Below are positions 53,580 through 62,504 of a stretch of DNA of 64,000 nucleotides, piece after piece. The stretch is taken from assembly GCF_014199535.1 (NCBI RefSeq), contig NZ_JACHNV010000011.1, positions 1 through 64,000 of the forward strand. The letters run 5' to 3'. Below the pieces are notes generated by a model. That model ran no database searches. It worked only from the letters and a program-made list of their open reading frames with translations, and had not been told where the DNA came from. The position numbers were made by a program, and so were the translations under genes. Each line of letters begins with the position of its first letter. The stretch's first letter is position 1. The DNA is from Hymenobacter latericoloratus. GTDB lineage: Bacteria; Bacteroidota; Bacteroidia; Cytophagales; Hymenobacteraceae.

Positions 53580-54716
53580 TTATTTGGTCCAGATGCCCGA
53601 GGCCCGCTGGCGGTAGGACGGGTTCAGGGCTTCCGACATGGTGATGGTGGGCAGGCCGGAGGAAGCCGAGGACGAAGCCGACTCGCCTCCCTCGCTGCCG
53701 CCACCGCTGCTACTGCCTCCGCCGCCGGCGCTGTGGCCTCCTCCCCCGCCGCGGCTGCCGCCGTTGCCCAGGGCGCGGCCCACGGCGCTCGACAGGCCCC
53801 CGCCCCCAGGCGAGGCCACGCCGGCCACGGCCGTCGCGGCGCCCACGGCCGAGCCGACCACGGAACCCACGAAGCCCTGCACGGCCGAGGAGCCGATGAA
53901 CATGGACGTGAGGTAGGGCACCATCACGTAGAGCAGGACGAAGGCCACCGACATCACCATGAACTTCTCGTCATCGACCGACTGCTGCGGGCCGCCCGTG
54001 AGGCCGCTGAAAAGGCCGTTGGGCGCCTGCGCCGTCTCGGCGTAGAAGCCGTAGATGGTGTCGAGCAGCACGAACGTGAGCCCCCAGAGCTGCACGGCCA
54101 GGAAGTTCTGCAGCCACTTCAGGGCCAGCTGCCCAAAGGCCGGAATCACCGACAGGGTCATGGCAATCGGCCCGCACACGTACAGGAAGCCCAGGATGAA
54201 CTGCTGGATAAACTGCATGATGTGGCGGATGATGAGCACCGCCGTGGCCGTGAACAGCCGGGTCAGGATGCCCGAGAGCGTGAACGAGCTCAGCGTTTGG
54301 GAAATGCTGGTCATCAGCGAGCTGGCGCCGGCCACGATGTCGCCGATGCCCATGGCGTCGTTGCGGGCCGCCGCGGCTACCGAAGCCGGCGTGGTCAGGT
54401 CCCGAATAGCTTCGGCCGCGGACTTGTCGGTCGAGAACAGGGCCGTAAAGGCGGCCAGTCCCGTGCCCAGGGTATCTACCAGCGTCTGGTAGAAGAAGAG
54501 CAGAAAGAATATCCAGGTGGCCTTGATAATCGGCCCCCAGTCCATGGCCAGGCCGCTGCCCGAGATAAAGCCGCGCCCGATGGTGTAGAGCAGGGCAATG
54601 CCCATCAGGCTCGGCGTGATGAAGCGGCAGGCGGTAAGCACCACCTGCAGGGTCTGGTCGCAGGCCCGCAGAAAGCCCGGGTCGATGCCGTAGGCTACCA
54701 TCGCGAGCATGCTCAT
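53580..54716 (-). CDS. traJ: Conjugal transfer protein TraJ (VirB6-like)
   Basis: This 378-aa protein has about seven membrane segments (ACRFITPSLMGIALLYTIGR, KATWIFFLLFFYQTLVDTLG, RLFTATAVLIIRHIMQFIQQ, FILGFLYVCGPIAMTLSVIP, MSVAFVLLYVMVPYLTSMFI), the pattern of TraJ/VirB6. The C-terminal 70 residues are Gly/Ser-rich. Its start overlaps the traG stop by 4 bp (ATGA), so the two are coupled. It forms the inner-membrane core of the channel. Confidence 0.85.
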   Translation of the reverse strand: MSMLAMVAYGIDPGFLRACDQTLQVVLTACRFITPSLMGIALLYTIGRGFISGSGLAMDWGPIIKATWIFFLLFFYQTLVDTLGTGLAAFTALFSTDKSAAEAIRDLTTPASVAAAARNDAMGIGDIVAGASSLMTSISQTLSSFTLSGILTRLFTATAVLIIRHIMQFIQQFILGFLYVCGPIAMTLSVIPAFGQLALKWLQNFLAVQLWGLTFVLLDTIYGFYAETAQAPNGLFSGLTGGPQQSVDDEKFMVMSVAFVLLYVMVPYLTSMFIGSSAVQGFVGSVVGSAVGAATAVAGVASPGGGGLSSAVGRALGNGGSRGGGGGHSAGGGGSSSGGGSEGGESASSSASSGLPTITMSEALNPSYRQRASGIWTK

Positions 54717-57328
54717 CGGGCGAGGGCCCCTTTGCGGGCCTGTTTATCTTCCACGAACTGGTCGACGGCGTAGTCCAAGCGCTGCACCCGTACCGGCTCG
54801 TACTCAATCTGCCCTTCGGCATTGAGCAGCACGTGGCCGTTTTTGTCGGTGCGGGGCCGCTGCTGGGTTTGCTGGTAGAACTTGACCAGCTTGTTGAGGT
54901 GGTTGCGCTCTACGGGCTTCGACGTCAGGATGGCGTCGAGCTGCGGGGAGGCTTCTAGGGCGAAGACCTTGCCCTTGGCGCCCTGCTTGATGAAAAACTC
55001 CCGCAGCGCCTCGGTGGAGCGCACGGACTTAATCAAATCCATCTCGTGGCCGGTCAAGCCCAGCGGGGCCTGCAGCTGCGCCAGCGAGTCGGGGTTGACG
55101 TGGCGCAGGATAATCTTGGTAGCCGAGTTGTTGATGATGGCCGGCCCGATTTTGCTGCTGGTAATCTCGGTGATGCCCTGGGTGATGATGGTGACCGAGC
55201 CGTTGGTTTTGCGGATGGTGCGGTACATCGACTCGATGAACTCCGAGAGCACGCCCGAGAGCATGGTCCAGGCCTCGTCGAGGGCGATGTACTTGATGTC
55301 GTCGGGAAACTTGCGGAACAGGTCCAGGCTCAGCTCGGTGATGAGCATGGCCACCACCGGGTAGAGGTCGGGGTCGGCCTGCACCTTGGCCAGGTCAAAG
55401 CAGATAAGCCGGTACTCCGACAAGTCCACGTCGCGCTTGGCGTTGAGCACCCGCTCGTAGCGCCCGCCGGTGATGTACTGGCCCAGCACCAGGAAAAACT
55501 GGTGCATGTCGATGTACTTCAGGTTCTTCTGGTACTGGCGGCGGGCGCCGTCCAGCGGGTCGGGCTCCCCGCCGTCGCCGGGCTGGGCCACGGGCTTCTG
55601 CATTTCCTGGTCGTACTGCTCCACGAAGCGGTAGAAGCTTTCCATGCCGGGAAACTCCTCGTCCTTCTGGTTTAGGCGCGGGCTTTCGTTCAGGCAGGCG
55701 TAGTACTCAATCAGAAAGCGCGAGAGAATGGTGCGCTCCGACTTGTCCAGCGCCGTGTCCTTGCCGCCCTTCCAGAGCGCGGCCAGCAGGGCCAGGTGAA
55801 AGTTGGTTTTCTCGTCGTTGTAGAGCCACTTGCCCGCCGCGTCGCGCGGCACCACGAAGGGGTTGAACTCGATGGGCCGCTGCGGGTCGTACTCGAAGTA
55901 GGTGTTCTCGAAGTCCTCGCCGTTGAGCGACTGCAGCACGTTGCGGTAGGTGCCGCCCACGTCCATGATGATTTGCCGGGCGCCCTTCTCGAAGCGCTGC
56001 ACAATCAAATTGCCGAAGGTGTAGCTCTTGCCCGAGCCCGAGGGGCCGATGACAATGGCGTTCTGGTTGTCCAGGGCCGTGTTGAAGAGGTTCACCTGCA
56101 CCAGGTTGCGGAACCGGTCGGTCAGGTACTCCCCCACCGGGTCGGTTTTGTAGGTAGCCGTCCAGTGGGTGTAGCAGGCGCCGCGGTCGGCGGTGCTCGT
56201 CAGCCAGCGGTCCGGCACCTGCCAGGCGTTGCCGGGCAGCAAACCGAAGAACACGGGCAGGGCCAGGTAGCTTTCCACCACGCTTTCGGTGCCGAACATG
56301 TAGCGAAAGGCCGCCGTGGCCCGCTCCACGTTCTCGCGCCGGCTGGTGTCGTTCGTGTCCCAGAGCACGCACGAGAGGTGCAGGCCCACAATCTGCTTGT
56401 TGTCGGCCCGCACTTCCGCCGTGAATTCCTCGACTTCGGCCGCGCGCAGGTGGTTGTCCTGGGTGGCCAGAAACGAGAGCGAGGCGTTGAGCTTGCGGTC
56501 GGTATCCAGCGAGCTGAGCTCGGCGCGGGTGTCGTGAATCAGCAGGGCCTGGGTAAGCACGTGCGGGCACTGCAGGATGTGGGTGAGCGGGTAGAGCATG
56601 GGCGCCGTCACCCCGTAGGAGTTGCGCACGGCCGGGTAGGCGTCGGAGCCCTGGCCCACCATGCTCAGCACGTTGACCTTGTGCTCGCCCACGCTGAAGG
56701 TGCCCAGGTCGTTGCCAATCTCGCGCTCCTGCCGGGTGGGCTGCCCGTCGAAGTTGAGGTTGAAGTACTGCAGGTAGAGCTGGTGCATCTCCGCGCTGGC
56801 CAGCCGCTCGAAGGTCACGCCGCCCAGGTTCTTGAGGCCCTGAATGAATTCCACGGCGCCGCTTTCGGCCGCTTCGAGTGTGTGCACAAGCTGGGCAAAC
56901 GGGTTCTTGAGCACGGCCTCGCCGGCGCGGGCCACCAGGGCATTTACCGCGTTGGTCTTGGGCGATTTGACCGCCACCGGGGCGAAGGAGAGGAACAGGT
57001 ACGACTTCTGAAACAGCACCAGCCGCTCGAAGAAGTGCTTGTTCATCTTGTTCTCGAAGTAGGTCTGCTGGGTTTTGTCTTCGCGGTAGGGCCGGTCGTA
57101 GTAGATGTCGGTTTTCTGCACGATGGTGCCCACCGGCAGGGGCCGCAGCACGCCCACCAGCGCGGTCTGGAAGGCTTCGTAGTCGTCCGCGGTCCAGCTC
57201 TCCATCTCGGCGGGCTCCACGCGGAAGCCCACCGCGACGCGGCCGTCCTTGAAGACCACCTTGTCGCCCTCGAAGCTGTGCACGGGCATCACGGCGTTAA
57301 ACGCGGCCGTTTTGGGCTTTTTGGTCAT
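54713..57328 (-). CDS. traG: Conjugation ATPase TraG (VirB4-like)
   Basis: This 871-aa protein has a P-loop AIVIGPSGSGKSYTFGNLIV near residue 427 and Walker B FPDDIKYIALDEAWTML near 690. Between them lies the typical TraG middle (ALLAALWKGGKDTALDKSER). It powers channel assembly and pilus-like steps at the inner membrane. Its start overlaps the end of traF by 32 bp. The gene is full-length for the family. Confidence 0.92.
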   Translation of the reverse strand: MTKKPKTAAFNAVMPVHSFEGDKVVFKDGRVAVGFRVEPAEMESWTADDYEAFQTALVGVLRPLPVGTIVQKTDIYYDRPYREDKTQQTYFENKMNKHFFERLVLFQKSYLFLSFAPVAVKSPKTNAVNALVARAGEAVLKNPFAQLVHTLEAAESGAVEFIQGLKNLGGVTFERLASAEMHQLYLQYFNLNFDGQPTRQEREIGNDLGTFSVGEHKVNVLSMVGQGSDAYPAVRNSYGVTAPMLYPLTHILQCPHVLTQALLIHDTRAELSSLDTDRKLNASLSFLATQDNHLRAAEVEEFTAEVRADNKQIVGLHLSCVLWDTNDTSRRENVERATAAFRYMFGTESVVESYLALPVFFGLLPGNAWQVPDRWLTSTADRGACYTHWTATYKTDPVGEYLTDRFRNLVQVNLFNTALDNQNAIVIGPSGSGKSYTFGNLIVQRFEKGARQIIMDVGGTYRNVLQSLNGEDFENTYFEYDPQRPIEFNPFVVPRDAAGKWLYNDEKTNFHLALLAALWKGGKDTALDKSERTILSRFLIEYYACLNESPRLNQKDEEFPGMESFYRFVEQYDQEMQKPVAQPGDGGEPDPLDGARRQYQKNLKYIDMHQFFLVLGQYITGGRYERVLNAKRDVDLSEYRLICFDLAKVQADPDLYPVVAMLITELSLDLFRKFPDDIKYIALDEAWTMLSGVLSEFIESMYRTIRKTNGSVTIITQGITEITSSKIGPAIINNSATKIILRHVNPDSLAQLQAPLGLTGHEMDLIKSVRSTEALREFFIKQGAKGKVFALEASPQLDAILTSKPVERNHLNKLVKFYQQTQQRPRTDKNGHVLLNAEGQIEYEPVRVQRLDYAVDQFVEDKQARKGALAR

Positions 57329-57623
57329 GGTTGGGGGTGGGAAGAGGCCCCACCGCCAGGCGGCGGGGCTGGATGAAGGTGAAGGAGAGCCAGCCCATCA
57401 GAAAGCCGGGCGCCTGCCGCTTGCTCAGGTAGCGCAGGCCCAGAATCAGGCCCAGCTCGATGAGGATGACGAGCAGGTACACCAAGCGCGGAATCTTGAC
57501 GGCCATGCCCAAAAAGCCCAGCAGCAGCACCGAGCCGATGAAGAGGCCGACCATGATGCCCAAGTCCTGGATGTTCATGCCCAGCACCTGCGCGGGCCGC
57601 TCAATGGATTTGTAGGAGCGCAT
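57297..57623 (-). CDS. traF: Conjugal transfer protein TraF (DUF4133, VirB3-like)
   Basis: This 108-aa protein has two membrane helices (LGIMVGLFIGSVLLLGFLGM and LVYLLVILIELGLILGLRYL) and a short C-terminal tail. This matches TraF/DUF4133, which resembles VirB3. It is the first recognisable gene of the tra operon, overlapping traG. Upstream I find no TraE/DUF4134 (VirB2-like pilin) gene. Confidence 0.82.
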   Translation of the reverse strand: MRSYKSIERPAQVLGMNIQDLGIMVGLFIGSVLLLGFLGMAVKIPRLVYLLVILIELGLILGLRYLSKRQAPGFLMGWLSFTFIQPRRLAVGPLPTPNHDQKAQNGRV

Positions 57624-57728
57624 GGCCGGTTAGCGTACGCCCCCGTCCCCGCCGCCCACGGCTTGTGTAATAATTTTTTTCAGAAGAAAATCCTGTTTTA
57701 TTGCTCAAAATCACGGTTTTGCTGCTTC

Positions 57729-57760
57729 GAAAGCGTCAGTGGCTTACCAGGAAAGCGTCA
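57729..57760. repeat. Direct repeat GAAAGCGTCA upstream of the tra operon
   Basis: GAAAGCGTCA occurs at 57729-57738 and 57751-57760, starting 22 bp apart, in the gap between the divergent tra operon (minus) and the gene at 57817 (plus). Two helical turns apart in a divergent promoter region suggests a regulator site. Confidence 0.5.
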
Positions 57761-57816
57761 ACTTTTGCTGATAACCACTTACTTTTCGCTAATCAAAAAC
57801 TTGCTCCATTTCTCCT

Positions 57817-58383
57817 ATGGGCCTTTTCTCATTTTTAGACAGCAAGCCGATTAAGGAAGGAAACTATGTTTCCAAAGTCTTCAAATTGAATGGTGTTAAG
57901 ACTCCCGTTCGAGTTGAAAGCGCGGATGCAGAAGGCAAAATGGTTTACATAGACATCTTCACTCGGGAAATGAGTCTACGTATTGGTGGGACGGTTACAC
58001 CACGCCAAACGTGTGCTACGGCAGAGTTTTTCAAAGACGCTGGCGATATAATAGCCGCACTGCAAGGAACGCGGGTGCTTGACAGTCAAGTGTATTTCAA
58101 TGCTTTGTTGAAATCTTGCACGAGGCATATCCAAGACTACGGGCGACTTATTGACACGGACCTAAGCGCCTATTTATTCACTGTTGCACAGGTGATGAAT
58201 GCAACTGAGTTGCGGTCCACTGGCCGGCCCATTGATGCTTATCTGGGCTCGGAATTAATCGAAGAGTTTAAAAGAGGCGCTTACAAGGCGTTCCGCAATT
58301 ACATCTGGGTCAATCAATACAACCCACTTTCCGCAAATATTTTTGACCCCTACGAATTGGTCAAACTGACCGATTTGCAATAA
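57817..58383 (+). CDS. Hypothetical protein (188 aa), AT-rich
   Basis: It starts MGLFSFLDSKPIKEGNYVSK and is mostly alpha/beta (LRIGGTVTPRQTCATAEFFK, then LKSCTRHIQDYGRLIDTDLS). It has no signal peptide and is followed 10 bp later by a 124-aa gene. The base content is much lower in GC than the tra genes and accessory genes around it, which suggests recent transfer. There is no recognised family. It may form a pair with the next gene. Confidence 0.6.
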   Translation: MGLFSFLDSKPIKEGNYVSKVFKLNGVKTPVRVESADAEGKMVYIDIFTREMSLRIGGTVTPRQTCATAEFFKDAGDIIAALQGTRVLDSQVYFNALLKSCTRHIQDYGRLIDTDLSAYLFTVAQVMNATELRSTGRPIDAYLGSELIEEFKRGAYKAFRNYIWVNQYNPLSANIFDPYELVKLTDLQ

Positions 58384-58393
58384 TCCTGAGCCG

Positions 58394-58768
58394 ATGAATC
58401 CATTCTCTGCACTCAACCACGACTTGAAAGAGCGTTTCAAGTCAGACATTGCTAACAATATTCAGAATATCATTGATACCAGAGGATACGGCGCTATTTC
58501 GATTCAGGCGTTGGAACAGGAGGTGATTTATTATGCCTGCGACATTTTGCTTTATCAAAAGTCACAGGAAGGCCGCTTCCCCATCGACCCGGTAATAACT
58601 GACATTATCACTTGCGCCTCAACGGCAATGAAGGAGCTCTTTCCGAATAACTACTTCGACGTTCATGCTCAATTTGCCCAAGAAGGCGTAAGAATTAACC
58701 TCGCCCAAGTACCCAATTTGCAGCAGGTGATTGACGACTATTATGCGAAGCAGCGGGGCGGTTACTAA
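58394..58768 (+). CDS. Hypothetical protein (124 aa), AT-rich
   Basis: It starts MNPFSALNHDLKERFKSDIA and has ISIQALEQEVIYYACDILLY and ASTAMKELFPNNYFDVHAQF. It is helical and soluble, with no family recognised. It lies 10 bp after the 188-aa gene and shares its low GC content, so the two look like one acquired unit. It ends with YYAKQRGGY. Confidence 0.6.
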   Translation: MNPFSALNHDLKERFKSDIANNIQNIIDTRGYGAISIQALEQEVIYYACDILLYQKSQEGRFPIDPVITDIITCASTAMKELFPNNYFDVHAQFAQEGVRINLAQVPNLQQVIDDYYAKQRGGY

Positions 58769-58799
58769 AAACCGATACCTAACCTACTTTTTCCTACAG

Positions 58800-58843
58800 G
58801 TCCGTTTATCAACGTTCTGACTCTAGAACGCTGGTAAACGGAC
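58800..58843. repeat. Inverted repeat before the second flanking gene
   Basis: GTCCGTTTA (58800-58808) pairs with TAAACGGAC (58835-58843), and an inner CGTTCT/AGAACG pair extends it. It follows the AT-rich gene pair and lies 24 bp before the ATG at 58868. It could be a terminator for the pair or an operator for the next gene. It lacks a T-run. Confidence 0.5.
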
Positions 58844-58867
58844 TTCGCATTTCAAACGACACCACCA

Positions 58868-59236
58868 ATGTCCAACTCATTAGGATTCCCCGACATCACC
58901 CTGCTGGCCCCCTACAGCGAGTGCCTGCGCTACGTGCAGCTTCGTCTTAAAGCCCTGCCCCAGGGCGATTTAACCGCATTTTGTGCCCAGCATGGCCTGA
59001 CCTATACCAACGTCGTGAACCTGAAAAACGGCAAGCTAAAGCGCGACGAGCCGCGGCTGGTGCAGCGCGTGCTGCGTGCCCTGGGCGTGCCCACCGACAT
59101 CGTGCGCATCGACATCGGCAGCGGCGCCAACCAGTACGTGTTCGGCAGCGCGGAGCTTCTAGCACAATTCCGCGAGCAGCTGGCCTTCTTCGACGCGGCC
59201 GCCCAGCGGGCCGCCGGCACCCCGCCCACCACCTAA
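58868..59236 (+). CDS. Small tra-flanking protein (122 aa)
   Basis: It starts MSNSLGFPDITLLAPYSECL and is homologous along its length to 47506-47871. A middle segment (FCAQHGLTYTNVVNLKNGKL) resembles a helix-turn-helix. Its position outside the tra operon, opposite its paralogue, suggests it could control transfer genes. It lies 24 bp after an inverted repeat and 77 bp before the large Toprim gene. Confidence 0.65.
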   Translation: MSNSLGFPDITLLAPYSECLRYVQLRLKALPQGDLTAFCAQHGLTYTNVVNLKNGKLKRDEPRLVQRVLRALGVPTDIVRIDIGSGANQYVFGSAELLAQFREQLAFFDAAAQRAAGTPPTT

Positions 59237-59313
59237 CCCCCGGATAGCTTTCCTTCTCACGCCCGATTCGGGTGCGGGAGGAGCCGGCGCTGTCCGGCTC
59301 CACTCCCCACCCC

Positions 59314-61872
59314 ATGAACGCACCCCGGGAAAACGACCCCTCCGAACTCGACCGCTTCAAGCGCGACATAGACCTGGTGGATTACGCCCAGCGCCAGGGC
59401 TACACCATCAAGAAGGAAAGCCGCCGCGGCGACTGGCACCACCTGGTCAAGGACGACGAGCACGTCATCGTCACCCGAAAGGGCGACCACCAGGTGTACC
59501 TCAACACCGGCGACGACCGCGACGCGGGCTCCATCATCGACTTTGCCAAAACCCGCGGCGGCGACGGCCACGGCCTCAACCTGGGCCAGGTACGCCAGCA
59601 GCTGCGCGAGTACCTCGACGGCGCCCCCGCCCCGGCCCGTCAGTATGCGACTCAGTACGCCACCCCGCCGGACACGTCTCGCCTGAGCAGCCTGCCCGCG
59701 GGCGACCCGGAACAGGCCCGGCAAGCCGAGGAAGAGCGCCGCACCCGGCTGATTTCCGAGGTGCTGGGCGTGAAGAAGGAGCTGACCGACCGCAGCTACC
59801 TGCACGGCCGCGGCATTACGGACGAAACGCTGGACAACCCCGCGTTTCAGGGCCGCATTTTTACCGCGCAGCAGAACGAGCACAAAAACACGGCTTTCCC
59901 CCTCTACAACGAGCACGGCCTGGCCAGCGTCGAGCAGAAGAACGAGCACTACAAAAGCCTGCTGCCGCTGCCCAAAAACGGCATCTGGGTATCCCACCCC
60001 ACCGAAGGCAAGGACACCCCGGTGGAGCGCGTGGTGGTGAGCGAGTCGGCCATCGACTCGTTGTCTCACTTCCAGCTCAAGCACGCGCAGGACCCGAAGA
60101 ACACGCTCTACATTGCCACCAGCGGCACGCCCACCGAGGCGCAGGTAGCCTTGATTCAGCGGGTTATCGACAAGCAGCAGCCCCGCGAGGTAGTGCTTGC
60201 CAACGACCGCGACGCCGGCGGCCGGCAGTTCAACATCAATTACCTCAACGAGCTGCAGCCGGCTAGGCCGATGGTGCCCGTCGCCGAGCAGGAAGCCTAC
60301 CGCGAGGCCTCCCGGCCGGTGGAGTGGCACGCCACCAGCGACAAGTACCACACCAGCCTGAAGGTGACCTTTCACCACGACTCGGCCGAGCAAGGCGGGG
60401 GCCAGGTGCAGCAGCTGCGCGAGCGGGTGGAGCACATCAACCAGACCCAGCAGGACGGTCCGTCGCTCGCCGTGGAAGTGCAGCGCAGCACCGAGCAGGC
60501 CACCATTGTGCGCCTCACGGTGGCCCGCGCCGACACGGCCCAGCTGGAAGTCGTGGCCCAGGAGCTGTACCGGCAGCGGGAGCAGCTGCGCACCGCGGTC
60601 GAGCGGCAGCAGGAAAGCTTTCTGCGGGTGGACTACCCGCTGGCCAAGGACTTCAACAAAGAGCTGGAGTATACCAACCAGGGCCTGAGCGCCGAGCAAA
60701 TCCGGGCCGCAGCCCAGCGCGAAGAGCAGCAGCGCGAGTCGGAGCGGCAGCAGCGGCTGGCCGAAGCCCAGCGCCAGGAGCGCGAACAGCGGGCCTTGGA
60801 GCGCCAGGCCCAGCGCGAGCGGGAAAACACGCCCGAAGCGCAGCAGGAGCGTGAGCGGGACGATAAGCGTTTTAGCCAAGCCGTGTTCGGAGCAGCTGTA
60901 ACTGAGGCGGAACCGCGGCCAACCCGTTCCTACCGCAGCGAGCAAGAGGCTCAGGAGCAGACTGCCCAATTCACCCACCTCAAAGAGGCTGGGGTGGTGT
61001 TACTTAAGGATTGGATGAACGACAACCCGCCGCCTACTGGGCGCCGCGCCAGCGAGGAAGAGCTGACGGCTGCACCGGCACCCAGAGCACCTGCCGTGGC
61101 AGTGGTTGCGCAAGCGCCTGACCACCCTGGGGTTGATAAGGTGGCTACTTGGCGGGTGGATGAACTGGCGCCCCATACCACGGGCCGGGCCGAAGCTTGG
61201 CAGGCCGTGCTGGAAAGCGACGGGTATATCCGCACCAGCGCCATCCGCAGCACGGTGGATGAGCAGGGTATCCGCCGGGCTGAGTTCGATATGTACTACC
61301 GCAACGAGCAGCCCGAAATCGCGCTGATTCACGCCATCGTGACCAACACCAACGCGCGGGCCGCGGCCGGCAATGAAAAGTACGTGGGCGTCAGCGTCAC
61401 CGAAAGCGAACAGGACCGGGTGGAGCGGCAGCAGGCGGCCGCTGGTGCGACCCTGCAGCCGCGCACCGGACCCACGCGTGAGCAGGCCGCCGGCGAAGCG
61501 GCGCAAACCGGGTCGGGGGATGGAGCGGGCGTGGAGCGCCAGGTACTCGTCCGCGTGGACGAAGTAGCACCGCCGGATGGGGCCCGCGGGCAAGCCGAAG
61601 CCGTGAAGGAGGCGCTGGTAGCCAGCGGGGCCAAGGCCAGCGAGGTGCAAAGCACCACCGACGGGCAGGGCATGCGTCACTCGGAAATTAAAGTTTCCTA
61701 CCGCACCGACCAACCGGATGCGGCGCAGGTTAGCCGGGCCCTGGATGCCGTGGCGGCGCAGCCGGGCAGCGAGGTGGTGGAACACGCCAGCCACCGGGTC
61801 GAGCGGCAGGAAACGGCCCGCAGACAGCAGTCCCTCGAAGCCGGCAGTAACCGCGCCGAACTAACGCGCTAG
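59314..61872 (+). CDS. Toprim-domain protein with C-terminal repeats (852 aa)
   Basis: Residues about 1-110 form a DUF3991-like N-terminal domain (SELDRFKRDIDLVDYAQRQG). The Toprim region has RVVVSESAIDSLSHFQLKHA, the catalytic Glu, near 250 and REVVLANDRDAGGRQFNINY with DRD near 297. A long coiled coil follows (about 480-560). The last 250 residues hold two repeats of about 90 residues (WRVDELAPHTTGRAEAWQAV and VRVDEVAPPDGARGQAEAVK), and a related third copy may lie at 345-440. Proteins of this type are primase- or mobilisation-linked (DUF3991/Toprim). It may be a primase-like helper carried to recipients. The start at 59314 follows from the domain. Confidence 0.78.
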   Translation: MNAPRENDPSELDRFKRDIDLVDYAQRQGYTIKKESRRGDWHHLVKDDEHVIVTRKGDHQVYLNTGDDRDAGSIIDFAKTRGGDGHGLNLGQVRQQLREYLDGAPAPARQYATQYATPPDTSRLSSLPAGDPEQARQAEEERRTRLISEVLGVKKELTDRSYLHGRGITDETLDNPAFQGRIFTAQQNEHKNTAFPLYNEHGLASVEQKNEHYKSLLPLPKNGIWVSHPTEGKDTPVERVVVSESAIDSLSHFQLKHAQDPKNTLYIATSGTPTEAQVALIQRVIDKQQPREVVLANDRDAGGRQFNINYLNELQPARPMVPVAEQEAYREASRPVEWHATSDKYHTSLKVTFHHDSAEQGGGQVQQLRERVEHINQTQQDGPSLAVEVQRSTEQATIVRLTVARADTAQLEVVAQELYRQREQLRTAVERQQESFLRVDYPLAKDFNKELEYTNQGLSAEQIRAAAQREEQQRESERQQRLAEAQRQEREQRALERQAQRERENTPEAQQERERDDKRFSQAVFGAAVTEAEPRPTRSYRSEQEAQEQTAQFTHLKEAGVVLLKDWMNDNPPPTGRRASEEELTAAPAPRAPAVAVVAQAPDHPGVDKVATWRVDELAPHTTGRAEAWQAVLESDGYIRTSAIRSTVDEQGIRRAEFDMYYRNEQPEIALIHAIVTNTNARAAAGNEKYVGVSVTESEQDRVERQQAAAGATLQPRTGPTREQAAGEAAQTGSGDGAGVERQVLVRVDEVAPPDGARGQAEAVKEALVASGAKASEVQSTTDGQGMRHSEIKVSYRTDQPDAAQVSRALDAVAAQPGSEVVEHASHRVERQETARRQQSLEAGSNRAELTR

Positions 61873-61954
61873 CCCCGTAGGGGCATCATGACCTGAACCC
61901 AGAAGGAATGGGGCTTGCTTGGATACTCTTTCGCGCTTTGCGTGTTGAGTCGGT

Positions 61955-62179
61955 ATGGACACGCCCCTATCCCCCACCCCTCAGTTTGGCCCGCGCGAAC
62001 AAACCCGGGAAGAGCGTGAGCATATTGTCAATCAGTCCCTGGGTATTACCCGCAGCCAGGGGCCCTATCAGGAGCCTGCATGGCTGGCAGAGCTACATGC
62101 CCAGTACATTGCCGGTAGGATTGACCTGGCTACGTTGGGCGCCTGCCACGACGAGTGGCGGGAGTCCATCAGCAAGTGA
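61955..62179 (+). CDS. Orphan VbhA-like antitoxin-like protein (74 aa)
   Basis: It starts MDTPLSPTPQFGPREQTREE, with a helical core NQSLGITRSQGPYQEPAWLA then ELHAQYIAGRIDLATLGACH. This resembles the antitoxin at 10946 (YVDGELSIDEAI there, YIAGRIDLATLG here). There is no Fic gene next to it. It may be an orphan antitoxin acting against an imported Fic, or an unrelated helical protein. Confidence 0.45.
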   Translation: MDTPLSPTPQFGPREQTREEREHIVNQSLGITRSQGPYQEPAWLAELHAQYIAGRIDLATLGACHDEWRESISK

Positions 62180-62256
62180 GCCAGGGCAACGGACAGCTAA
62201 ACGCCTGCTGCCCGGTCATGCCAAGAACATTGCCCATCGGCGTATAATTTTCGTGC

Positions 62257-62421
62257 ATGGGACGTTTGCACAAAGGCTACGCACACTTACACCGGGAGCT
62301 GAGCCTGCTGCTGGTGGACGAGCACGGCTGCCTGGTGCTGCGTCTGTTTATGCGCGCTGAATGCCGGTTGGTGCGGGGCCTGAAGGTGGTGCGGGGGCGG
62401 TATTTGTTTTTCGCCTGCTAG
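62257..62421 (+). CDS. Possible small protein (54 aa)
   Basis: It starts MGRLHKGYAHLHRELSLLLV and ends RGRYLFFAC. It is rich in Leu, Arg and His and may form two beta-strands and a helix. It lies 77 bp after the orphan antitoxin-like gene. There is no recognised family, and it could be a fragment. Confidence 0.35.
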   Translation: MGRLHKGYAHLHRELSLLLVDEHGCLVLRLFMRAECRLVRGLKVVRGRYLFFAC

Positions 62422-62504
62422 CGAGCAGCGTCTTTTTTCAGGTCGGTCGTCTATGGGGCGTACTAAGTTGGTACGGCTTACCTCACCTTAATCACTCGAT
62501 TGTC

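Noticed and set aside
57624..57700. Short leader-like minus-strand peptide ending GGGDGGVR before traF
   Set aside because: It has no ATG start and is bounded by a TGA, so a CTG start would be needed.
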